Source: Scortum barcoo
Taxonomy: Eukaryota; Chordata; Actinopteri; Centrarchiformes; Terapontidae
DNA length: 64,000 nt
Direction of reading: 5' to 3'
Assembly (NCBI GenBank): GCA_023238725.1
Contig: CM041553.1
Coordinates: forward strand, 19,992,001-20,056,000
The position numbers were made by a program, and so were the translations under genes. The notes below the pieces were generated by a model that had not been told where the DNA came from, did not search any database, and saw nothing but the letters and a program-made list of their open reading frames with translations. Numbering within the stretch: position 1 is the first letter of the stretch; every line of letters starts with the position of its first letter. Positions 14,719 through 27,430 of this stretch are shown piece after piece.

Positions 14719-17700
14719 GCTATTGTCAGTGCTCATCTCATATGGAAATATTTGTGGTTGTGTTGCCAGAAGTGGAAGTGGATGCGTGTGGTGTAGTTTG
14801 AGACGCCGCAGCACACTCGTAAAGCTCTGCACGTAATTCAGAGCAGGTGATGACGTGTGAGAGTCAAAGGTCAGACTGAGGCTTCGGGGTCAAATGAGTC
14901 AGACCACCACTGTGTCATCTCTTTCCACTCATCTTCTCTACATTTCTACACAGATGACTGATGATCCTAAATAATAATAAATAGATAAATGGAAAAAATG
15001 GACAAATGGATAAGATCTTGATTTTGGTCTGTGCAAAATACAATTAATGTTATTTGTTTTAACATCTTACATGTTCTGCAACCCAAACAGATGTTCGGGA
15101 AGGGCACGTTTTCAAATTCCACTGCACCTTTTTATCATTGTGAACATGATATTTGTATTAGTAGCAAATGTGCAGAATCAGAAAATAGAAAAAACTGGGA
15201 GTTTAAAATAAAATGAGAAAGAACTCAAAATAAATAAGTAATTGTTTTATTATTTATTCCACTTTTTGGACATAAAGCAAAATCATTTATACTATATTTC
15301 CTCCCAGACTTCATTTTATTTATTTATCTCTTGGTTTTAGTAACTGATGTATTAATTTGTTTAAATTTAAAAAACAAATAATATATATATATTGTTTACA
15401 AACAAACAAATATACTATTTTTTTCTCTTCATTATTATTGATTTACTTTTTGCATTTACTCTCACAGTTCATTGCTGTTGCTGTTTGAATTTGAATTGAA
15501 TTTACTGTGTTCTAAAATGAATGAAAAAGACTTTCTGTATTTATCTGAACCGGAGAAATTCAAACAAACCATTAAATGCACAAGTTAACACTTCCTGTTC
15601 CATCTCAGCCCTCTCCAAACCTTTGAGATTAATATTGCCAGCTATTTATCTGAAGTCCTCCTTAGCTTCTGCAGATTTTAGAGACAGTTTTCCTAACTTT
15701 TTCTGAAGCCAGTCGACGCTGAAATCAACCTACTTTTATGTTTTATAACATAAAAAAATATATATAATATAAACAGGATTGTGCCATTTACACTGCAGAA
15801 GGACTTAGTAATGAATCCTCATCACAGGTAAGTATATTTCACACCTCATTGAAAACAGTGCTGGCTGCTCAGCTGTCGACGTGGAATGTACAGTTTGTGT
15901 GCAATCAAGGAAACTACTGATTGAGCCCATTACGTCCTGATTAGCCCTCTCTCCCTCCCAGCTGAGCGAGTCTATTCTGAGACAGGAGACAATAAAGGAG
16001 CCCTTTCTCCTCCCTGCCTCTCCAGCCTTCCTTTCTTTTCCCTCTCATATACTTCTCTTTTTATCCCTCTCTACTTTAGTCCTCCATCATCCCTCTCTTC
16101 CGATGGGCGTTGGACTTTGATTTCTTTCTCAACAATGCGTGTGTGTATATGAGGATGAGGAGCGCCTCACACCTGTGGCTGTGGCAGACATATCCTGTTT
16201 GAAAAAGGCCTCACCAAACACGCTGATCCACCCCATTGCCTGCACCCTCTACCCCCCCCCATCTCCTCGCCCGCCTCCTACTGACGCCCACCACCCTCCT
16301 CCCCCTCCCAAACCAGGAAGTGTGCAGAGGAAACAGCTGTCCCCCACGTCCGCCCGCTCGCCCCTGGCCAGGTGCATCCTGGGAACGGAGCAATGTGTGA
16401 CCGTCGACATGTGGCTGACACTGTACGAGGTGCCGTTACAGTAATCGGGATCACCATGAACTTTACACACAGAGAAGATAAAAATAAAGCTCCTTGCTAT
16501 CTGCTTGGGTGAATCCCATTCCGTATATGCGTTTTCTTGTGAAAAATCTACAATGTTTGGGCCTTGATGTAAAAGGATGGTCATGAGGGTTAAATAGTTT
16601 ACGCTTGATCAGCTTGACATGAAGCGGATATAGTTGACTCACAAATGATCACTTCTCCTCAACCCAAAGGGGAACTCCACCGGTTTTACAGATCAAAGTC
16701 TGTTTACAGGTGTTGTGGTGCACTAAATTAGCTGCATATGTGAGAAGTTGTGTAAATCCTTTTGCGACTCCAGAGGGAGCTGCTGGAGTCTGATAAATCG
16801 CCACAAGTGATGTCACCTGAGTTTGGGTCAGTTGGCTGCAAGTTTGTAAATGCAAAAAAAAAAAACATGGAGTGACTCAAGGCTATAGCAGCTCAAGGCT
16901 ACACTGGTCTCTATAAGCATAACATACTCTGTTTATGGTGGAGTTGCATTTTGGAAAATGTAGATGTGATGGGTGGTTAACAGCATCACGTGTGTCAGAC
17001 AGTCCACTAGCTGACCAGCTCGACACTGATTACAATTCATAACTGTTATAATTTCTGATTAAACATTTAAAAAAAGAAATCTATTTGCTCCAATTGTGCT
17101 CCTCCACTGCTTTTCTTTTACACTTGGGTCCACAATAATCTCCTAAACTCAACTTTCTCTGGATACATTTGAACTTTTTTCTCTCTTTTTCATCTTCAAG
17201 GCTCTGATCTACTGTTCTTTGATGCCTTTATTTATTGAACAGCGTACAATAAATCTGTTTGCTCGTGTGTATCACGTTAATAGTACTGCAACATGCTCCT
17301 TTGACACCTGTAGTTTAATCAGACACCTGCTGAGGCCTAATGAGGTGGATCAGGTCTGATGTCATGCTAATGAGAGATCAGATCTTAGCGCTGGCAGTGT
17401 GAACGCCACATGTTTTGCCCCAAATATCCACCATAAACTGAAACTCTCCCCATTGTCATTTTCTGAAGTTGGATGGCCGGTCTCCAGGACAATCAGGAAA
17501 AATAAACAGAGTCGACATCTGTCGCAGCGGAGGAGGAGAGAGAGCGTCTGTCCCGGCCAGCGCTCGCAGCATTGTTTGTCACTTTCTCCATGAAATGCAC
17601 TGCGAATATTGCCTCCAACAATTAGGTTCCAGTGATCCCTATCGCCCGCCACACAATAGTGTTTACATGACGTGAAGGAAACGTGGCCATGGAGCCCACT

Positions 17701-18383
17701 TTGGGGAGTGTGTGTGTGTGTATATCCTTTTATGACCCTGGGCTCAAACTATTCTGTGAAAAATATTGATGTGCCACAAGAATACTGATTAGAAATCTAT
17801 TGCTTTGTGGCCTGTCTAATTTTATTTACAAGTTCGGTGAAAACTTAAAGTGAGAACTTTTGAAAAAACAAATAGAACACAATGTTCCTTTTGAAAATAA
17901 AGTTTCTGTCCATGGGATTGTTTATCACATAATTTAATAAAGGTTTCTTGAAGAGGGAAAAAAAGCCAATGAGGCAATTGTTAGCCCTGTCATTAATGAG
18001 ACAAATTTGCACAGTTTATTCAAACAAAAAAGTGTATTTTTACCATCATGTTTCATAACTAAAGGAGTTACCACGTTAAATAAAAGTTGATGGTGCGACA
18101 CAGCTATTACTAATCTAAACTCTTCAGCTTTCTCCTTACCCCAAAAAGATTAGATCTGTCATGGCTTGCTGTTCCTCTGTATGAAAAAAAAGATTGTAGA
18201 TTTACTTATGCATGTGACCAATATCTCTTTATATCACATTAACTTTGGTTCCTGGACTACAATTTTACAGCTGGTATTTTCTTTAGGGCACAAAAAGGCC
18301 GCAGGATTTTCATTTTCCACTCCTCACCCACACATGCTTACTGGTCCAGCAAGAAGATAAATGCTGCTCTGCAGGTGCACACA

Positions 18384-18396
18384 CTCTCTCTTCTCT

Positions 18397-18444
<48 letters not shown>
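18384..18444. repeat. Compound (CT)n-(CA)n microsatellite
   Basis: A CT run passes directly into about 17 CA units. A second impure CA run lies at about 18546-18582. Confidence 0.95.
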
Positions 18445-18448
<4 letters not shown>

Positions 18449-19115
18449 GCATAGAGAGAAGCTTTACATTTACCTTTATTTTTTACTGATGTCTCTGGGG
18501 GATTTTAAGAAATAGTCTGAACCTGGTTTTCACACATGCATATAAACACACACACAAACACAAACACACACACACACACACCCCTCGGTCATACACAAAG
18601 GCTCCCCCATCAATACTCCATTTATTGAGCTGGGTATTTTGAGGTAGCTGGAGGGCGCGACAGCACGGCTCTGAGATTAAAACAATCCTCTCTTGATTTC
18701 TTCCTCACTCAAGGGAGAAGCGGAAGCTGTCTGTTATCGTTTGTTTCTATTATTACTCCCCATTTACAGTTTGGATGTTCACACGGGACCTTAAATGAGA
18801 GTCAACGATCTGTCTTCCGTGTCTTTCCTCTATTGAGGGAGCTGCTCAGAAAACTGTGACTGTCTGAGAAGTCTTACAGTAGACTGGGGGAAACCCAAAA
18901 TACCCTGATTTGATGTCCGCTGGCTCACAAGGTTTCATCAACTTACCCTCCAAACTGTGGCACCATACTGTGAACCAAATTAAAGCAATTAAGAGGCTGG
19001 AGTTTGTCCATGGTCCATTATTTCCATGTTTTATCATTTAGTCAATTTCACAATCTATAAAGCTGCCAGAAATCCAAAGCACAAGAAAAAAATGACACGT
19101 CTCTATTCAAATGTA

Positions 19116-19116
<1 letters not shown>

Positions 19117-19182
<66 letters not shown>
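19117..19182. repeat. (TTA)n microsatellite
   Basis: About 22 perfect ATT/TTA trinucleotide units in AT-rich DNA. Confidence 0.97.
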
Positions 19183-19184
<2 letters not shown>

Positions 19185-19880
19185 AAAACAGTTTAACCAT
19201 GTAATATTCACTATACTGTACATATATATATTATACAGCAGAAAAAGGTAGGATATAAAACTATAATACAGTTTGTTTACATGTTACAAGTTTTAATTTC
19301 GGTTTCATTTAAAATCTATCTGTCCCATCATGAATACCTGAGAAACAAAAATATTCAACATTTAAATTCAATATACATTAAATATATATATTTTAAGTGC
19401 AGCTTAGAAACACATAAAATCTGTTTATAATTGTTTTATACCAACTAATCTAACTTTATTCTTTCTTTATTAGATTTCATAGCATTTAAAGGCATTTTCC
19501 TATTAAAGTTATATTTTAAATGAACCCCACACAACGACAAGAACAAGATGAACTACTCCAAGGAACCAAGAGCTGTACTGACAATATAAGGTGTGATTAT
19601 ATTAAATTATAACGCTTTTAACAGGAGCATATAAAGCACAGGAAAAGTGAATCCCTTAAGGATTTCTCTCTGTCCCTTGTGTGGCTTTTTATACATTACA
19701 GGCAAATTCATGCAGCATCTGCAGGCACAGCGGTGCCACTACAACGTTATTCTTGCTCACAGGGTGTGATCAACTGGAACCACAGCTGCCAGACGCAAAC
19801 GAGTGTGACAGACCAATAGATTACACTGTCTGCACTCTGATTGTGCTATTGTTGTTTCAGCACATTCAGGTCATTTTTTA

Positions 19881-19990
19881 TAATGATGATGATGATGATG
19901 ATAGTATTGATGACCACAACGAAAAAAAAACCCCAGAAAAACAATGATGAGGAGGATGAGGAGGATGACGAGGATGACGAGGGTGATGAC
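19881..19990. repeat. GAT/GAG-rich low-complexity repeat
   Basis: A (GAT)n run and then a GAGGAT/GACGAT-type imperfect repeat. It reads as an acidic Asp/Glu run in one frame but has no flanking coding support. Confidence 0.8.
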
Positions 19991-21270
19991 AGATTTGTTG
20001 AAAAGTTGCTCAGCAAACCCTTTTCTTTCCCATGACCTTGAAGGTCACGTAACTGTAAAGGCTTTATAATGTTTGTGTTTCAATCTGTCTAAGAAGGAAA
20101 TGACTGAGGGAATGTGAAAGAGGTGTTGACCCTGAGGTTGAGAGGGAGAGAGAAGAGAGAAAGAGAGAGAAAGACTTTGGGAAGGAGGGAACAGGAACGG
20201 GTGAGCACAAAGGGTGAGAGATAGATTTAGGAAGGAAGTTTGGGAGCTCGTGGAGAGGAGAAGTTATCACGATGACGACTTGTGTGTTGGTCATCAGTGA
20301 CACAGGTGTGCTGTGACGTTAGAAATACCGAAATCTGCTCTGAGTCAAGTGAATAGAGATATTTGTGTGTGTGCAAGGCATAGATAAAGTGGATACAAGG
20401 CCTACAAACAAATGATTATTATTATTATCTGCATTTTATTTATTGAGTTTAAATAGTTTTTTTTAACATTTGAAATGTTACATAAATGTTGGAAAAAAGG
20501 CCCGATGTGACTTTGTATAAGAGATATATTAAAAGAGCTGACTTTATCCAGCCAACATCAATACAACAACAAATGTAAAAATATTTCATCTACTATCATA
20601 GATTAAGAAAACCCTTGCATCCAAACGCTGAAACCTAAGAATATTTGACACATTTACTTGATATATGATTTAAAAAATTCTTGATTGAGTATCAGAATAG
20701 TGGAAAATTAATTTTGTGTCGCTAATTTATCGATGGACTTCATGAAAAAGCTCTATTCAGAGACTCATCGTCATGTTTCATCCCTGCTCACCTGCTTTAT
20801 TACATCAATTTGTCTCAAATCCCCCAAAAAAGAAGAAAATATGTGTGTTTTATTAAAGCTGCTACAAATACATTATTATAAGGGATTCACTGCTTATCAT
20901 CAAGACGTAAAAATGACCATTAATAGCATACAGACAGATAAAGACTTTAGGTAAATCTCTACATCCACGGATGAACAGCCACTCTGTGTGCGTTTTAATA
21001 AGCATGTGCATGTGTGTGCAGCACATTGTCTGTTTATTATATTGTGATATAATTGCAGTTGCGGATATTTTCTTGGAAGAGGTCCAGCTCCCTTCAAAGT
21101 CTGGGACTGACCAGTCTAGTGTAATATTTGTGTGTATGTTTGTGCGTGTATGCGTACATGCATGTAGGCGTGAACCAGCTTGTGTGTGTGAGTTTGAAAT
21201 ATGTTATGAAAAGTGCGTGTGTGTGTGTGTGTAGGTATTGGTGGTGGAGGGGGAGGAGGGGTGGTGAAGG

Positions 21271-21375
21271 TTCCTTATCTACAGGCCACAGGCAGCTTTT
21301 GAGGCTCTTATCAGCAGCCACCATATTGTACGAGCACATCCTCTTGTCCAGCAGGGAGCGGAAAACTCTCCTTGC
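21271..21375 (+). promoter_or_regulatory. Candidate GATA/RUNX/ETS regulatory cluster upstream of lyl1
   Basis: A complex block sits between low-complexity tracts. It holds TTCCTTATCT (21271-21280), an ETS-type GGAA core next to a GATAAG in reverse orientation. A RUNX-type GCCACA follows at 21285-21290, a second GATAAG (as CTTATC) at 21307-21312, and a GGAA core near 21360. Mammalian LYL1 is known to be driven through ETS and GATA sites. The block is about 2.5 kb upstream of the lyl1 ATG and about 0.6 kb upstream of its candidate first exon. The motifs are seen; the function is inferred. Confidence 0.35.
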
Positions 21376-21383
21376 AACATGGT

Positions 21384-21384
<1 letters not shown>

Positions 21385-21430
<46 letters not shown>

Positions 21431-21580
21431 CCACCTCTCATTTGCCAGTACCAGAGCTGTCTGACTGGCAACCAGTGAGTGCATTGTGTCTTCTTGGTGA
21501 AGAGAGTGAGAGAAGGAAGGGATAGACAGGGCAGTGAAAGAGAGAGAGAGAGAGAGAAAAAGAGAGAGAGAGACAGAGAG
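21385..21580. repeat. Inverted CT and GA tracts
   Basis: A pyrimidine run (CT repeats, about 21385-21431) is followed about 100 bases later by a complementary purine run (GA repeats, about 21538-21580). The two could pair as a hairpin or form triplex DNA. Confidence 0.85.
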
Positions 21581-21839
21581 AATGACATATGGATGGCGTC
21601 TTCGTTCAAAGGAGCAACTTCACAACAAAAAACAAACCTGTACGTTTGGGCGTTCTCAAACTGACTTCATCTTCTTTGTGAACATTTGGGACTTTTATTT
21701 GATATTTTTTGTCATCTATATTATTTTGGAAAGAGACTCACATGAGTATGGTGCAGGTTTTGAGTGGTGTCAGACGGTTAACCTCCAATTCTGGTCTCAG
21801 AGATTGACAGACAGACACTGACAGGCTGCAGTGGAGTGT

Positions 21840-21990
21840 GAGCGACCTGAGGAGGAGGAGGAGGGTCGGAGGAGGAGGAGCAGGACGTTAAACAGTGAGG
21901 AGACACAACATGTGCGTTCACAGATCACTTGAACTCTGACAGATTTTGCATGACAGACAGACGAGCAACACCGGATTTCATAATGTATCT
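21840..21990 (+). other. lyl1: Candidate lyl1 5' non-coding exon
   Basis: A GGA-rich stretch ends in a strong splice donor at 21990/21991 (GTGAGT). The best downstream acceptor is a long pyrimidine run ending TTCAACAG at 23048, which would begin an exon (23049 onward) running into the lyl1 coding exon. This would give lyl1 an untranslated first exon and a 1.06-kb intron. The transcription start is not determinable, and only the splice signals support the call. Confidence 0.35.
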
Positions 21991-23799
21991 GTGAGTACTT
22001 TTTTTAACATATGATACTTCATTTTTTATGCATATGATAATATATGGCAATAATGTAATAATAATGATGATGACCATAATAATAACAATCACGAAAAAAG
22101 CATCTGATTTGAGTCATGTGTGCCACATGTTGTATACAGTTTGTACTTTTGACAAAAAAGTGTAAATTCTGTTGAAAACTGGTGATAAAAATGTGTGTAA
22201 TTTAGAGGTAAATAGATGTCGATTTTTCATGTCAAGTCATGTCAGATTGTTTGGTTGATGATCATGCACTGCATTAACTTACAAATAAATATTAGAAAAA
22301 TATTAAATGTAGTGCAATGGCATGATAATTTTAATAAAGAATATTTTAATGGAACATTTGAGGCAGGACAGGTTGTTGAGTAAGTAATTGTGTCACAAAA
22401 TACGGTACTTGTCTGAGACTGAAATGCTTTATCATGTAAACTGTAAGAAAATATGTGGTTGTCATAATGGCGTGGCTAACCCTGAAACCTTTTAAATATT
22501 CATCTGTAACTCTGTTTCTGAGAAGCTTCTCCATGGCTTCTTCTTAACCTAGATATTTATATGACAGTAAATATAACACTGCTGCAAACTTAAACTTATA
22601 TTCAAAAAACACAACAAAAAAAACAAAAACTACCTGCAAGCGTCGTCCGAAAATCATTGTGAAAGAGGGAACTGTCCAAAATAAAGTCATGACCACTAGA
22701 AAAGACGAAACAGGAACAATTGCCATTGCAAAACCTGAGAAATCTTGAGTGTCACGCCTTGAAGAGCAGAGTATGAACGAACGAAGAAGAAGTGTAAGGG
22801 TTTCACTTGGTATCCAGCATTTTCACAACACATCAGAACTTTAGCATGAGATGAATTTGTAAATTTCCGTGAATTTAAACCAGCTGCTATGGAAGGCACC
22901 AACAACTCATTGCATTTTTGCGCAAGCTCATACTTTGACCTTTGAGCACATTTTCATATCTCATTCCATTTACTAAATACACACCAAAAATATATCCTGA
23001 GTGCATTTTTTAAAATGATTATTATTCCTTTTTTCTTTTGTTCAACAGACTCTTTGATATCAATCCAATCTTTTGGGCGGTCTGGGACATTTTGAAAGCT
23101 TAAAAGGATTTTGACTCACATCCTCAAAATACACACAGACAGATAGACAGACAGACTCATTAAGAGCGGCCACTGGAGACTCGTTCAAAAACCTAGAGTC
23201 TGCCTCTCAGGATGTACTGTAAAAAAGATCCTCTCCAAATCAGACCACAACAACCGCCCCGGCTCCACGCAGCACCCAGAGACGACACCACAGAAATAGT
23301 CGTCCGTTAAAGCCTGCGAGGACCGAAGAATGAAAACATTTGTTTGGTTGGCACCCTCTGTAATGTTGTAGTGAGGGAACGAATACAGGCTCACGTTTAA
23401 TCACACTGTAGATACAGCCAGCAGAGGCAGGAATGATAGAGGACTCACGCTGACGCTGGCAAGAATAGTAGCAGTTGATGTATTTCAGAGCAGCATTTTT
23501 AGTGAGGTAAAGGAGCAAAACGTTACACACTTTGCAGGAAGGCAGGACAAAGGAAGAGGAAATAAAGAGTTATAAGTCACCTTTATGGGAAAGACACCCA
23601 GACTTGGAAAGGAGCTATTTAAAGGTCTCTGTAGGACAAGCTGCAGGTGATACACGTGAACATGTTAGTCACGGTCACACATATGTAAAGACACGACTGG
23701 GACAGCACACACTGACACACACTTACGGCATACACGCTGGGCAGCTGAGAGGAACGGGCGCTTGGCACTGACAGGGATTTCCCCTGTGACTTCACCACC

Positions 23800-26700
23800 A
23801 TGATGGAGAAGATGAACCCCAGCAGCCCACCTGCCTCACCCCCGGACCTACCTCGCTCCTCCTCCTCCACCTCCTCCCCCCCATCCTGTGCCTCTGTGGA
23901 GCAGCGCAGCCCCCTCCAGAACAAGACCTCAGCATCCTCAGATGCTATCAGCAGCCTGCGGCCCGCTACTGCGGCCCGCTAACAAGATGGGGCACAAGGG
24001 ACACACGGATGCCCCCACCGCTGACTCGATTCAGTCCCCCATTGCCACGACGACGCCGTTAACCAGCCGCCACGCAGATACAGCTGCTGCACCTGAGCCC
24101 ATCGTCATGGAGACCGAGGAGGAGGAAGAGGAAGAGGAGGGGAAGGAGAAACGAGGAGGACCAACAGGGGCCACAGCCCCTGCATCGTCTGCCAACGGGT
24201 CCCCAACTCTCTCCTCTCCACCTCCGCTCCTCCCGGCGCCGGCCAAGACCTCCCCGTGCCCTCTACTGCCTCCAGCCTCTACGTCTTCCTACTCTTCGTC
24301 CTCACAATCCTCTCCTCTTCCTCCACACATCCCAGTCATCAGCCTCGGTCACAGTAAACCCCCTCTTCCACTCCCCAGCACCCCTCTGACAGCCCTCCAT
24401 CCCATCCCAAACCTCTTGCATGGGCCCCATGGGGACATTCGCCGCAGCCAGCTCGCCGGTTTGCCCGTGGCCAGCCCTGCAGCTTCTGTGGGTTCTGGGG
24501 GCGCTTCAGATCCCTCCCCAGGACCCCTGTTGCCTCAGCAGTACCTGACTGCACACCCCTTCTTCAGCAGGTGAGATCTGGCTGTGGTTCCCAACCTTTA
24601 TGCCTTATGGCCTTTTACAATGAAAGAGTTTATACTTGCTACCCCTCATCAGTGAGTGGTTATTTCTTCCGAGGGGCCCTGACCCCATGACGGGGGAGCA
24701 AAGCATCAGCAGACAGCAGTGACAGTGTTATCCAATACCCGAATGTAATGAGAAGACTGTATAAAATAATCCTGCTGGTGGAAATATCTCTTTCATGACC
24801 AGCAGGTTGCATTTGAACTTGTAAGGAAATGTTTGTCTCAGTTATGGAAAATGTTATAATATAACTTTGTGGAATATCTTTATATCAAAATAGAAGACAA
24901 ACAAACAACACATTCACTTCATTTTTCCACCAGGCGTGCAAAGAGGTATAAAAAAAAAACAAAAACACAACAAGCTCCTGAGCTGCTACCAGTAATAATG
25001 ATGCCCCTTTGTTGGAAACTAAATGTTTCTGTGGCATAGGAAACCTCAACTGCTTGGACTTTCATGACTTCTCATTGTGATTAATAGTGGCTTTTCTGCA
25101 CGGTTATGCATAACTGACAGCAGGATGTGAGCAGTTATAAAGGGACCTCACTGTTCTCACGCTGAATGAACTCATCAAAACATTTGGCCACTGAACACGA
25201 GGTCTATCATGAAATGTTTGTTTGTGTGCATTTAGCACCAAAATCCTGAAGATCACTTCTGAAGCTATACATCTAGTTATAACTGCAGCTAAATTTAGTC
25301 GCCAAACTCACAAAAGGCTGCAAAACACAACTCTTAAAATTCTTATTGAGCTCATAGAGTTGGCAACTCTTAGCTTACTCTCACGGAGGACGGCATTAAT
25401 TTGCAAGACATTATCGACATTATCAAAGCCCTCCTACTGTTCATCTATTCTCTACTCCAAAAAGGATTGTCCCACACAGTTTCTTTCTGTAACAGATGAG
25501 CATCAGCTATGTAAAAAGTAGAACTTTTTTCACACACTACATCTATGGTTTTACCATCTGCCATGGAGGTCTGGGAATAAGATTCCCTCCTCAGTTCTCT
25601 CTGGTCTGTTTATAGCAGAAGGCATTGATCTATTTTATCCCCCTAAAGTAGAATCAGCCAGTAACCAGACTTAATGAGACCAGGCTAAAACTCTGCATGC
25701 ACACTCAATCAACGCCACCAACATAATCACACCTCAGTTAATGGCCTCCACCTTCTTCAATTCTCCATCTACTCTCCAAGATTTATTTCTGTTTTAGTGC
25801 AGAGATGATGGAGCGACCGACCATGTTTGTAAGCCGTGTTTTTCACCGTTTAGATGCATTTTAATTTCTAGGTTGATGGTGAATGCAGTTACAAAAATGG
25901 GCCATCATTCTGCTATATTTGTATCCACAGTTCTTACCTGGGTCCGTCAGGAGGAAACTATGGTGTCATCAACAACAGCCGGATCAAGAGGAGACCATCG
26001 TCACACTTTGAGATGGAAATCAGCGAATGTGAGTTACTGTGTAAAAAATCAGGCATCAAATCTGATACTTGATGTGAATGTTTGACTTTTTGAAACTGCA
26101 TCAATGTGATTGCTGCCCATAGCATCATTTAGTTAGGGTGCTTAAAGGGTAATTATGTATATATTGTGTATTTTTTATTATTGTCATCAAGACTATGAAA
26201 AAACAACAACGTTTATGTCCCTCTCTTGATACTTTCCCACATCCTTACCTTGCTTATGGCTTTCAGCTCCTTACAGAAACAGTAGTTTTTAGATAATGTT
26301 ACTAATGTTACTAATGTAACAGTAATAAAAAAGTGCATTTGTTGGGGGACTATTTTCAGCAGCGGAGTAATACAAATTTGGTGCTCTAGTGAGCAAATAA
26401 CTTGAAGTTATGTTCACCATAATGAAGGCACTTGTCCCAGTGCAAGGATGGTTCACTGATGTATTTTTTGTATTTTTTTTTTTCAAGATCATTTGTCTTT
26501 GAATTTTCTCTACTGGGCAGCTTTAAAGTGAAGAGACATCAGTTTGTTTTTATATCTTTTAAGGCCCTGCACATTTAGACAGCGTTTATGTGTGTCAAAC
26601 AGGCCCACCTCAGAAAATCGCTCGCCGCGTCTTCACCAACAGCCGTGAGCGCTGGCGACAGCAGAACGTGAATGGGGCTTTCTCTGAGCTGAGAAAACTC

Positions 26701-27147
26701 ATCCCCACGCACCCGCCTGACAAGAAGCTCAGCAAGAATGAAATCCTGCGTCTGGCTGTGAAGTACATCAACTTCTTGGTCACTCTGCTCAACGACCAGG
26801 CGCAGGACAAGAGCGGAGACTCGGCCGAGGACGAGGCTGAGGACGGGAGTGCCACAGCAGGATTGGACAGAAATAAACGGAACCCTCTTTTTCAGCGCGA
26901 CACTCCTCCCGCGTCCCACGCCACCCCACCACCCTCAGCCCGTCCCGCCCTGGCGACAGTCCGCAGAGACAGAGACTCAACTGACTCGGTCATTGCTCTG
27001 GCCAACTCGCCAGCAACATCCAGTTGCTACGGTGACACAGACAGTGAGGAAAGTTTTGGGGCTAAGACCTCTTTGGTGACCCATGGCATTCTGGGAAAGG
27101 TCAAGGGTCAGATAAGGATGGTGACAGCCGCAAATGATGAGCGGTGA
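23800..27147 (+). CDS. lyl1: LYL1 bHLH transcription factor, frame disrupted in exon 1
   Basis: Class II bHLH factor of the TAL1/LYL1 family; with E-proteins it binds E-boxes in blood and endothelial cells. Coding exons are 23800-24570, 25931-26028 and 26603-27147, all GT-AG with matching phases. The bHLH lies at the start of the last exon: RRVFTNSRERWRQQNVNGAF, then RKLIPTHPPDKKLSKNEILR. LYL1 rather than TAL1 is indicated by PVISLGHSKPP in exon 1, SRIKRRPSSH in exon 2 and KIARRVFTN. The start at 23800 has a strong context (CACCATG) and MMEK, as in fish Tal1. A perfect 13-bp tandem duplication (23956-23981) shifts the frame and gives a stop at 23980-23982, 60 codons in. Without it the CDS would be 1401 bases (466 residues). 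In the frame open after the duplication, translation could start at 23987 (408 residues) or 23888 (441). Real allele or assembly error cannot be told apart. An acidic Glu run and Pro/Ser-rich N-terminus precede the bHLH. Confidence 0.88.
23956..23981 (+). repeat. 13-bp perfect tandem duplication inside lyl1 exon 1
   Basis: CTGCGGCCCGCTA occurs twice in direct succession (23956-23968 and 23969-23981). Thirteen is not a multiple of three, so the frame open from 23800 ends at TAA 23980-23982, while the frame after the duplication stays open to the exon end. One copy alone would join both frames without a stop. Confidence 0.95.
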
Positions 27148-27409
27148 CATCACAAGACAGCAAACAAAGAGGTGTGCGCCACTGGGACTTTAAATGTCAC
27201 GCTAACAGACAGGACAAGACACAATCATCGGCACACAGCAAAAGTAGTGTGAATAAGTAAGACGTGGGTTTGATATTTTGTAATTTTGACTGTCTCTGTG
27301 TTTTTTTCCTGTGGCGTGCAAACATTGAGTCTGAGGTTCTGTGTTTAAGCAAAATCCTGAACTGTGCTCTGGGGCAAGTTGAAAGGCATGAAACACCACT
27401 GAACATCCA

Positions 27410-27415
27410 AATAAA
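27410..27415 (+). terminator. lyl1 polyadenylation signal
   Basis: AATAAA about 260 bases after the lyl1 stop codon, a plausible 3' end for the transcript. No other canonical signal was noted between them. Confidence 0.55.
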
Positions 27416-27430
27416 CTTGTATGCATTTTA

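Larger units (their letters stand above)
2670..21270. other. Long gene-poor intergenic region
   Basis: Between the sialidase and lyl1 I see no exon with family similarity on either strand. Open frames here are short or are driven by microsatellites. The 5' end of the sialidase transcript should lie just above 2670. The rest holds simple repeats (listed separately), dispersed repeat tails near 3.4 and 12.6 kb, and AT-rich unique sequence. Distal enhancers of lyl1 could be here, but nothing can be assigned by eye. Confidence 0.5.

Noticed and set aside
14121..14801. 226-codon open frame rich in His and Thr
   Set aside because: It is the translation of the (CA)n microsatellite and its impure flank; no splice signals or family similarity.
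16139..16444. Pro-rich 101-codon frame
   Set aside because: Low-complexity CCT-rich DNA, no exon signals, no similarity recognised.
21094..21609. 171-codon minus-strand Ser/Leu/Glu/Arg-rich frame
   Set aside because: Generated by the CT/GA tracts upstream of lyl1.
23956..23981. Treating the 13-bp second copy as a tiny intron
   Set aside because: Thirteen bases is far too short to splice and lacks GT-AG ends.
23800..27147. Calling the bHLH gene tal1
   Set aside because: The bHLH alone fits both, but PVISLGHSKPP, SRIKRRPS and KIARRVFTN are LYL1-type, and TAL1's VVRRIFTN is absent.
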